Source: Takakia lepidozioides
Taxonomy: Eukaryota > Streptophyta > Takakiopsida > Takakiales > Takakiaceae
Assembly: GCA_030704615.1 (NCBI GenBank)
Contig: CM060734.1
Location: forward strand, 34,736,042 to 34,800,041
Length of the DNA stretch: 64,000 nucleotides
Direction of reading: 5' to 3'
Part shown: piece after piece, positions 48,760-57,404 of the stretch
How the letters are laid out: the number at the start of each line of letters is the position of its first letter
Position numbering within the stretch: position 1 is the stretch's first letter
Made by a program: the position numbers and the translations under genes
Notes under the pieces: generated by a model
What the model saw: the letters and a program-made list of their open reading frames with translations, nothing else
Told to the model about the DNA's origin: nothing
The model's database searches: none

Positions 48760-50070
48760 TTCGGGAGACTGTCCAGCAGACTGGCTACAAGAATGTCCAA
48801 CAACATATTCCCCACGACACATGTGGGCAGACTGCCCAAGTGCTGGAGACCGAGCATGTGCACTAGACCGTCCCGGGTAATAGGCCTAATCACTCCCAGC
48901 AGACTGCCCCGCACACACATACTCAGTATGTACAAACAATACTAAGCGGGCAGCGAACTTTGCAGACTTTGCAGTAGACCGGAGAACAGACCGGCCAACA
49001 GACTGCCTCTCAGCCGACTATGCAGCAGACCAGCAAACATGGCCACCAGATTGCCCCTCAGCAGACCGTGCAGCAGACCGACGAATCCAGCCAGCAGATT
49101 GCCCCTCGGCAGACCGTGCAGCAGACCGACGAATCCAGCCAGCAGATTGTCCCTCAGTAGACTGTGCAGCACACTGGCAAACCCACTCAGCACATGGCCG
49201 AGCAGACTATCCAGGAGACTAACAGCCAGTCTGTTCCCTGGATTGTGCAACAGACTCGGATGCACTGGCCTCACCGGGACCCTGTGGACGAATTTCTGTT
49301 GAGTTCCCAACAACATGTTTTTGGATCTGCCAGTATGAGTGTTTTGACCGAGTCTACTTTTCCCCCAGGCACATTCACTGACGACATCATCAGGTCACCG
49401 GTAAAGCATTCTTATCCAGCTCCCCGTGGCCTGCCTTCTATGACCTTCCAGCTTAGTCCCGTTTTCGTGCGCTCAGTGGCGAAAGCCATAGATGAGTCTT
49501 ACGTGATGACCAAACTCAATCTGGGAACGCAAAATCGTATCATAGATCTTACAGAAGAGTCTGAGGAAGCAATTGCCGGTGGGTCTTCCATACATATTCT
49601 TGATGTTTCCCAAGTCCATGGAGATCCGAACACCCAACCGACTGTCCACCAGACTGACCAGCACACTGAACAGTGGACACATAGAAGGACTACCGAGCAA
49701 CCTGTGGCGGGGCAGCATACTGTCTTCATTGATGAGCAGATTGAACCGCAGACTAACCAACAGACTGCATAGGTCACAGATGGCAGGACTGACCAGGATG
49801 GCTCGGAGCGGCAGACTGCACAGCTCAGCTCTGACTGCACAGTTCAGACAGCACGGCCTGACCAGCACACTGCACACTTCACAGAGGGAAGGACTGACGA
49901 CCAACCTGCCACCAAGCACATTGCCCACATTGAGGAAGAGACTGAACCGCAGAGTTGCCAGCAGACTGCACAGTTCACAGACGAAAGGACTGACGAAGAA
50001 CCGGCAGCCGAGCAGACTGCCCACATTGAGCAACAGACTGAACATGCTGGCAGGCACACTGACAAGGAAC
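48760..50070 (+). repeat. CAGACTG repeat inside a coding exon (Gln-Gln-Thr array)
   Basis: CAGCAGACT-like units fill this exon of the Ulp1 gene and read as QQT or QT repeats (for example APQQTVQQTDESSQQ, present twice in tandem at 49058-49150). The DNA unit is the same as in the non-coding fields of the element. Confidence 0.8.
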
Positions 50071-51229
50071 CACATGCGGCGCAGACACCGTCTGGTATAG
50101 CGCTGGATTACATGGAGTCTGCTCCCTCACCCCTTGGGCAGGTTGTGCCATTTCCTCTTTCAGCACTGTTGTTTATGTTTTAGCACATTGTGAAATTGGG
50201 CTAATTCGTCATTTTGCTCGGTATCCTCACAGGATGTTTGTCCCTCTGTTGGCAGACTGTCTACTTCTGAGGACATGACGTCTTCCGCCCATGCTGCAAA
50301 TGTGGGATCGACAACCAAGAAAGGTGTGGGGGTGAGCACGCCCCCCGATGCGCGGGTCAGTTCTACGCATGTGACCCACAAAGCTGCAAAGACAGGTCCA
50401 GCAAGTGTAAACAAACCTGCTGACCAGCCTCTGTTGCAAAGTAGGGCGGCATCGCTGCGTTTGTCTGCTCTATCCAGCCCGCCTACAGTTGTCCCTGCTT
50501 CCCAGGGGAGAGGCAAAGCCAAGAAGCGGACTGTCGTGGACCATGTTGAGGAGGTCGAGGAGGGTCCGAGTACCAAGAGACCGGCGAAGAAAAAGTCTGA
50601 CGTCTTTATAAACAAGAACCGCAAGCTGGCCTTGGACATGGACAAAGATGTGGGTCGTTTCCTGGAGCAGCACAGGTGAGTACTGTGCTTTGTCTCCTCG
50701 TCTGTCTTTGTCGTTAAGTGCTTTACGCTCTGTTGTGGTCAGTCTGCTGCTGGTTTCATCATTGTCTGTTGTGGTTAGTCTTGTCAGTCTGATGAATTGT
50801 TCAACATGTAGAGTGTTTGGTACCATGTTGACGTTCAGTACATGAGGCTTCCCAAAGGATGGTATGCTCTGTGTAGGATGGGTGCTCGGTTTGGCAAAGC
50901 ACATGCTCTGCACGTGAAGGCGGGTAATTCCATGCTGATGTTTTTTGAAGGGGACCCACAGTTTGAATGCGGACTGTCGCCGGATGACATAAAGGCGCTC
51001 CAGAAGATTGAGTCGGAGTGCACAGATAGACTCCTGGAGCTGTGGTGTCGATTCTATGAGAAATCGGTTGAGGTTGCGTTCACCAACACTATTGTTGTTC
51101 TTCCAACGTCGACGTGGACGGTGTTGAAGTCATTTGGGGGGGGGGGCAACGTGAAAGCCTTCTGGAGGTCTTGAAAGGTTGCCTCAGCACTTAACGACTA
51201 GGCAAGGACTTGAAAGAATGCGATTTCAT

Positions 51230-51420
51230 TTTGGTGCCAATTGGGGACGAGTAAGAACTCTTCCGAGTCTGCTGAGACTGTCTTCTGAGTCATAGCCTGG
51301 TTTCGCAGTGTCGTCTTGACTCTGAGCGATTACGTTGACCTCTGTATTTGTGCAGTGGAACTGGGTTTGAAGATTGAGTCTGCTGAGTGCTGAGTGTCAG
51401 TCTGCTGAGTCTGCTGATCA
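51230..51420. repeat. AGTCTGCTGAG repeats within a Ulp1 gene intron
   Basis: AGTCTGCTGAG occurs at least four times (51265, 51377, 51399 and 51408 regions). It lies between the exon ending near 51250 and the catalytic exon at 51461. Confidence 0.65.
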
Positions 51421-52019
51421 TGATTGTGCAATGACGTCATGTTGTTTGATACCATTGCAGGGGGCACTTGAGTGTTTGATCATCACCTCCGCAAGGGCTG
51501 TTACACTCACCTGAACTCTATCAGGGACTCGCATAAACGTCCCTTTGTTCTAGGGTGGATTCGGAAGCTTCATGCTGAGTGCTTAGGGTACTCGATGGAC
51601 TCACCAGAGTGGCATGAGATTGTCCAAGCATTTCAGTTCCACGCGTCTGATGTGCCCTAGCAACCATTCAGCTGGGAGTGTGGCTTTTACGTCATGTCAT
51701 TCATTCAAGTGTTTTAAGTGTGAGCAAAGCTGTGGCCAGAGAGAGAACACCTTTCACGAAGGACTGGTTTACTTTCAAGTTTGCACTTGGGCAGCGAATG
51801 CAGTGTGCCCAGTAGTGTTTTAGTAAGTGGATAAAAAAGCAAATGTCTCCTTACTGCAAGCCAGGTGATGAGCACTTTTGATACTGTGGTGCTGGCATGT
51901 TTTGTAATGTTGTCACTAAACTCATGGGACACAATGGTGTCAATTATTGTGCACAATGTGAGATGTCTCTAGTAGTGACTTGATGTGAAGTCTTGTACCG
52001 ACTTGGGTCTGCGGTTACT

Positions 52020-52395
52020 ACCAGTGGTAGGCACTGTCCATAAGTCCGCTGGGACGTTGGATTGGCATGAGGTCGTTAGGGAGGTAGTCCACTGGAGCCT
52101 GTCCATTTTGAGTCTGTGTTGTGGATGAGTCTGTTTGAGACTTAGTCGGTCCAGCAGTCTGCGGAAAGAGTTGCAGGGATGAGGTGGAAGTGTGACGTGA
52201 GCAGACTTTTTGGAGTGGGCAGCAAAACTGGACCAGAGCAAATGGGCTACTGGCGCTCGTAGTCTGTTGACTGGACTCTGTTGGGAGACTGTGCGTGAGT
52301 CCGTTGGGAAACTATGTTGGGAGATGTGTGGGAATCAGTTGGGAGACTGGAGGAGTCCGTTGGGAGACTGTGCATTAGTCCATTGCGGACTTGTA
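52020..52395. repeat. AGTCCGTTGGGAGACTG repeats between the convergent MULE genes
   Basis: Units of the type AGTCYGTTGGGAGACTGT recur six or more times between 52260 and 52390, with looser copies from 52040. They may include the 3' ends of both genes. Confidence 0.7.
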
Positions 52396-52420
52396 TTTTC
52401 AGAAAGGGACAATGCTACCA

Positions 52421-52545
52421 GAGGAATTGCAGACTTATATTGTCTTCTTCGTGACACCTACACGACGTGAAACCTTGTCTCTTTTCGAGGAATTGCAGAC
52501 TTATATTGTCTTCTTCGTGACATCTACACGACCTGAAACCTTGCA
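52421..52545. repeat. 66-bp tandem duplication
   Basis: GAGGAATTGCAGACTTATAT begins at 52421 and again at 52487, each followed by TGTCTTCTTCGTGACA and ACACGAC. Two units differ at a few bases. Confidence 0.85.
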
Positions 52546-52761
52546 AATTTTGGAGTATATATGTGCTGTAGGTGCAGGTGCAGACATCCTCTTGCTGGTT
52601 CTCCGCAAAACCCTAGGCCGGGTTTTCCAGGCCTCCACGAAATCTCGTCTCTTTTTCATAGACATGTTGTTGTTGTCGTTCAGAGGACAGAAAGCCTTCG
52701 CTGCCGCAGGGTACAACATTCCAGCCGCACTTTTCGCCAGGATATCAACGAGCTGCCCTCT

Positions 52762-55700
52762 TCACATATGAAGAGCAGATCGGGCATGTGCCTCCAGGTA
52801 TTTGTCATTACCTACAATGCGAAGTATGTCCGCGAATTCTTGTTCCATTGAGGCTAAGACCTTCAGAGGTGCCTCGTCGTAGGGGAAGTCGTCCGGAGGA
52901 TGTCTTTCCATGAACTGATTGGATTCGTCGTTGCCGCTGGCACCATTGCCCAAGAGCAAGTTAGGTAATCCTCCATGAATGGTTCCTAGCGCCGTGCCAC
53001 AAGCGCGCACAAGGAGGTCATCCTGCAGGTCAGGGTGAAGCATCTTCAGGACACGGACCTGATGCTTGCATAAGTTTCCCTTCATTGTCCATGGGCACGT
53101 GCAACAACCCCAATCGCAATCAGGATTGTAAACAATGTTTGTTGTGCCGGGGTGGTTGCTGCTGAGAACGTAGGCTGGTTCACCAGGACCCAAGGGAAGA
53201 GTAACACTCTCAGCAGGAATGTCTCATGCCGCAAGTATAGAACTGGATATGTACTTTTCGTGTTTGTCATTTCTTATGAAACTGTGGGTCTTCAAATGGA
53301 TTGCGTACCAGTAGTGTGTTAGCACACGGCCAGTGAGTTCCCATATAAGCCAGTCCATTCTACAACCACTCATCTTGCCTTTCCCCATGGCAAGTCTTGC
53401 CTTCAGATTTCCATGGTGCCTCAATTCTTGCGTTTGTGTCTTGGCTCGCATGAGGGACATGGCGGGCTGCTGTACACCACATTGCTATTTCCAGTACTGT
53501 TCAATATAGTCAAGAAATTCATGTCCTTTCGGGTATTTTGACCTCATACGACGGATTCTCCTTGCAACCCACCGAAGCGCTCTTTTCTCGTTGCGTGGTC
53601 CCCCTCTACAGTACATGAGGTCTCCCATATCCTTCAACAAGTTTACAGTGGTCGCCGGATCCTTCGGTTTCTTGCATGATTGCTTCACCCATGCCTTGCG
53701 GACATGCCAAAGGCAGAGGAAAATGAGTACTCCTTCAAAAACAATTCTGCACAACACACATGGTACACATTAGAGTCTTGGGATCGGACTGCAATGGTGG
53801 ACTGCTAGAATGGACTGTAACAGCGACCTGTATCAGTGGGCAGAGCCACTGGACTCGCCCAGTGGACAGTACAATGTCATGACGTTGATGTGCTGGAATA
53901 ACCCCATTGGACTACCTAGTGGACTTCCCCATTGGACTTCCCCTAGCTAGGACTGGGGCAGCGGACTGCCCCATTTGGACTGCCACAGCGGACTGCCGAG
54001 CGGATTTGCCAAGGACTGCCGAGTAGACTTGGCAGCGGACGGCCGACCCCAGGGATTGCTGAGTGGACTTGGCAGCGGACTTGGCAGCGGACTTGCCGGG
54101 GACTGCCAGCGGACTTGCGAGGGGACTGATGAACGGACTTGACAGTGGACTACCAGTGGATTTGCCCAACGAACTGCCATCGGGTTTCGCCACATGAGTC
54201 TGCCAGTGGACTGTAGCAATGGACTGTTGCAGTGGACCTCGACAATGGACCGGTGTTGTGGACCAACAGACTTACCGAATAGCGTTGATTTCTGCTTCGG
54301 CATCGTCCACAATGAAGGCATTGGGTTGCCAGCTCGGCAAATCTGCGAGGAGTGAATCGCGCAAGGCTCTCATCCACGGAACCAGGTCTCTTGTCCGATT
54401 CCTCGCGGATAGGATATAGGCAACTGGTATACCGTTCAACCACTCATCGAAGACCATCAACGTGTACAATGGGAACTGTTGGAATGCACAATGTAAGATG
54501 GTCAGAACATGCAAATTCCGCTCAGTTCTGCACGAGAAGACTTCATAAGAGTGATGAGGTCTGCAGCGGTTCACAATGGGTCTGCCCCTCGGTCTTCCGC
54601 AACGTACACATGAAAACATACAGAAAGGGTCAGCACACCAAATTTTATGTGAATGTTGCATGGTACTATGCTATCATGCTCGTACAAGTCCATGTAATCG
54701 TTCGAATAGTACCTTGTCATGATTTGTCCCAAAAGTTGCATCACATGCAACGATACGGTCATGTCCTAGTTCCAGCATTCGTCGTTTCTGCCACGGAGTC
54801 TGTATGCCAATAGTGAATGTAAAATCTCCATCAAAATGCTCGAATGTTGGCTCTAATTTCTCCTCTTGATAGAAAAAAACGGACGCAGGATTCTGGTCTC
54901 TCCACATGCGCACACTCTCTGCATCATCGGCGTGCTTTTTGAAGGTTTGCCACGCACGTTTCTCGGCAATGTTGCAAACATCTGCTCCAACAAAAAAATC
55001 ATTGCGGGTCCATGCATCGCCCAAGCCGGTGTTGTTTATCACGTGCTCTTTATGCTCCATCATGATTTGGGCGACCGACAGGCCTCGGCACAAACACTTG
55101 ACAACCCAGGCTTTCAATTCCTCGTTAATGTGTGGTGCATAGGCGTGGCGGGTGTTCCTGAACTCTGCGGACTTCCCATGCGAGGGTTTCCCTTGCGCAT
55201 CTGTATGCTCCATGTTGTTGTAGTACGTGAGGACACAGATGTCAGGGGTGAGATAGCATTGCTAGACCTTGAAACAGCATTGGCAACCACGTTTGTAAGA
55301 CTCTCCATACTCCGACTTCTTTCTCCTTGGGCCTTTATGAGGGCAAGATGTTCCAGCACCCACAAGAGGTCCTCCACGCTTCTGTTTTGGATCCTCCACT
55401 ATTGCCTTGTTGGTGCGCTTGTCATCAGGACCGTAGCAGCATTGATACCTGGACAGAAAATTCTAAAATCGATATCCAACAACTTGAGGAAGCATAAAAT
55501 CAGAGAACTCGTGAAACAAAAAATGGCAACAGACATGCAATGAAACGTCAAAAAAACTGAGGATGGTGCACACATAATACTGGACAGAAATGTGTTGGCT
55601 CTGGGTGCTTTTCGCGAGCCGGGTTCCACTTTAGAATGGACATTCACCCAAAACTGAGTGGGGTAGTCCTCCAAACTCTCCTCTCCCAGGACGAAGTCAC

Positions 55701-55896
55701 CAACTCTATCCCAAGGTATGCAGGCCTTTTCAACATTCACTCGCACACCCATAAACCCATATTGCGTCTCATTCTTCGAATGGAGATCCTTCCTGTTGAA
55801 GGGTCCTGGTTTTGTTGTTTGTAAACATTGTCGAAGAGGCCGTATAAGCGGGCTTTCTGTGATCAGTATATCATCGGGTTTTGCTTCCACGTCCAT
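52762..55896 (-). pseudogene. MURA-type MULE transposase with three premature stops
   Basis: This DDE transposase would cut and move the element by binding its ends. Exons by eye: 55896 to about 55580 (N-terminal domain), 55448-54713, 54475-54276 and 53746-52762, with phases agreeing at the last three junctions. In order: a Cys/His WRKY-GCM1-like finger (YGESYKRGCQCCFK), a FAR1/MuDR-type middle, first catalytic Asp in VACDATFGTNHDK, FPLYTLMVFDEWLNGIPVAY, second Asp in FIVDDAEAEINAIR, the LCLWHVRKAW box, the Glu-bearing region before HHGNLKARL, and a C-terminal SWIM finger (CCTCPWTMKGNLCKH). Stops: TAG at 55262-55264, TAG at 53485-53487 and TGA at 53224-53226. Each fits CAG or CGA with one C-to-T change. 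The coding frame is otherwise continuous, so inactivation is recent. Confidence 0.88.
53780..54270. repeat. MULE subterminal-type repeat field in transposase intron
   Basis: GGACTGC, GCGGACTTG and AGTGGACT units recur every 12-25 bases. They are the reverse complement orientation of the left field and fill the intron between the second and third catalytic blocks. Confidence 0.75.
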
Positions 55897-56040
55897 GCCC
55901 TATACAGTACAAAAGACACGCTTCTGAACATGCAAGAAACGCGCCGCAGTACAGGACACGATCGACAACATACCAGGAGAACAGTGCGCACGTTCGCGAC
56001 TGCTGGCAAGTGGCAGGCGGCAGGGATGCAGGTTTGAATT

Positions 56041-56379
56041 GCAGCCCTAAAAATGGAGGGCTCGGATGGGTTATGGGAATGGACGGTGGCGATCCTGCGC
56101 CGTCAACGGACTGGATGGCAGGGGACTGGCCAGCGGACTGGCGGGCAGACCGGCGGATTGGCAGCAGACTGGCAGACTGGAGGGCAGCGGACTCATGGGC
56201 AGGGGACTGGCCGCGCGCGGACGGGGGCGCGGTTGCTGCAGCCGCGCCCGCGGCTGGGTGACCGCACGCAGCGGCGGGCGGGGCGGGCGGGGTGTTGGGG
56301 AGCCGGGCGTCCGTGCGCGGGGCCCACCGGCCACATCGCACGTGCCCATTGAAGACCCTATTATCTTAAAATGAGAGGC
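56041..56379 (-). repeat. MULE terminal inverted repeat, right
   Basis: It is the reverse complement of 44138-44456, from GCAGCCCTAAAAATGG to AATGAGAGGC. It carries about 30 extra bases of the GCAGACTGGCAGACTGG type and lacks a few bases in the CGCCCACGCCCC part. Confidence 0.95.
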
Positions 56380-56388
56380 CATGTCAAG
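56380..56388. repeat. MULE target site duplication, right
   Basis: CATGTCAAG, identical to 44129-44137. Confidence 0.95.
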
Positions 56389-56625
56389 TGGGGTTCGGAG
56401 CCGAACCTTAACGCTTTGACTCATTTCAATATGCGCTGTAGTAAGTACTTAATGTAGTTATTCTATAAAAATCTCATTTTTTTTTCAGGTCAATGTCATG
56501 GATTTGTTTTACATCTACAATATCTTGAATCCAAAATTAGAATTATCCCTAAACCCGAACCTAGAGATAGGTTTGGAAGTGGTTCGGCAGTCTGCTCACT
56601 GCTCATGGATTTTCATCCCCCGTCA
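56389..56625. other. unclassified insertion in PPR fragment D, right part
   Basis: It continues the insertion begun at 43924. It contains GGTTCGGAGCCGAACC and GTGGTTCGG, echoing the CCGAA motifs of the left part. No coding sequence is seen. Confidence 0.5.
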
Positions 56626-56706
56626 AGCTCCTTTCTAACCCCTCTGACCTTCATCATTCTTCTCAACTTTGCAGTATCATCCCACCTGCCAGCTACAGCA
56701 TACCAA
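56626..56706 (-). pseudogene. PPR fragment D, 5' continuation
   Basis: It aligns by eye with gene B at about 57809-57890 (GCTCCTTTCTAAC...CCTCTGACCTTCAT...TTTGCAGTATCATCCCACCT), which is the E-region just upstream of the piece at 43412-43923. It ends abruptly at 56706; about 80 bases remain. Confidence 0.85.
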
Positions 56707-56789
56707 TCCATGCCCACAGTGACGATACACAGTTCAGCGTTGCTGTCTAGATGCTCGCGCTCATTACACCTTAGTGGTTGATTTCAATC

Positions 56790-57291
56790 ATGTTCTAAAC
56801 TAGTCAGTCGTGCACTCTCAAGGCCGTCATTTCTGAGCTATTTCTACATATTCAGTACTCTGAGATCTGTCTGAACCTTGCTCACAACTTGCAGCGTTCA
56901 CGCTATGTAATGACTATGCAAAGACGGGTGACACATCGTGTACAAATCTAGTACTTCCACTTCTCTCATTGCTTCAAAATAAATGACGTTTATACAACCC
57001 ATGATGAGATTCACCCGGTGGGTAAGTGACCAATCCCGTTACTAATTTTCTCACACAATCCACGGTATTTACTGCTATACATCTCCACGTTGCGTTCTCC
57101 TGGTCTACAATCTGTTTTGGTCTAAAACAGTCTCAGCGGTTTGGTCTCTAACTATCCTTCTTTCTCATCATGTACAGTGCTTCAGTCACTGCTCACTCCT
57201 TCAGCGCATAAGAAGCATCAACTATTTTGAACACGAACTTGCACTTTTATCCCTAGGGGGATTGATTCATCTCAGCCAGCTGTTCTATTAT
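56790..57291. repeat. direct repeat DR, right copy
   Basis: It matches 41582-42050 in the same orientation and is slightly longer through small insertions (near 57051 and 57122). It abuts the 3' flank of gene B at ATGCACTCAAC. Confidence 0.7.
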
Positions 57292-57404
57292 GCACTCAAC
57301 AGTACATCATGGTCAATACTCTCAAGAAATGTTGGATGATCTGAGTAGCTACACAGATTAATGAATGAAGCAAGACACTCGCATCATTCCAAGAAAACAT
57401 CCTT

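Larger units (their letters stand above)
46190..51717 (+). pseudogene. MULE-encoded Ulp1-like (C48) cysteine protease, stop-riddled
   Basis: Ulp1-family proteases cleave SUMO-like tags; their role in MULEs is unknown. Exons by eye: 46190-47149 (Cys2-His-Cys finger, Cys62, Cys65, His78, Cys84; acidic end), 47425-47580, about 47936-48579, 48670-50141 (Gln-Gln-Thr repeat), 50233-50675 (basic, VEEVEEGPSTKRPAKKK), 50847-51250 (LKECDFILVPIGDE) and 51461-51717. The last has the acidic site in VFDH and the active-site stretch QPFSWECGFYV with the catalytic Cys codon at 51679; the catalytic Gln (51661) is kept. The His region near 51355 cannot be read in frame. Premature stops: TAG at 48864, 48975, 49158, 49770 and 51658, and TGA at 51469. 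There is also a frame break at the G run near 51137 and a TAA at about 51192. No intact product can be made. Confidence 0.82.
44138..56379. mobile_element. Mutator-like element with Ulp1 protease gene (12,242 bp)
   Basis: A class II transposon of the Mutator superfamily. It starts GCCTCTCATTTTAAGATAAT and ends with the reverse complement. Terminal inverted repeats are about 319 bp (left) and 339 bp (right), and the 9-bp target duplication is perfect, which is diagnostic for Mutator-like elements. It carries a Ulp1-type protease gene on the plus strand (46190-51717) and a MURA transposase on the minus strand (55896-52762), converging on about 1 kb of repeat-rich DNA. MULEs with Ulp1 genes (Kaonashi type) are known in flowering plants. 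It sits inside a smaller insertion in PPR fragment D. The two genes carry many C-to-T type stops, so this copy is probably not autonomous. Confidence 0.95.

Noticed and set aside
48760-50070. CRISPR-like or satellite array
   Set aside because: The units are short, degenerate and irregularly spaced, switch strand along the element, and lie in a plant transposon; no repeat-spacer pattern exists.
48864-51660. TAG read as glutamine (codon reassignment), since many in-frame TAGs sit at Gln positions
   Set aside because: The lipase in the same window ends with TAG at the expected place, and TAG-for-Gln is confined to the MULE, where C-to-T decay explains it.
41582-57291. The two direct repeats as LTRs of one retrotransposon
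   Set aside because: No TG...CA ends, no primer-binding site or polypurine tract, and the interior holds PPR and MULE sequence with no gag or pol.
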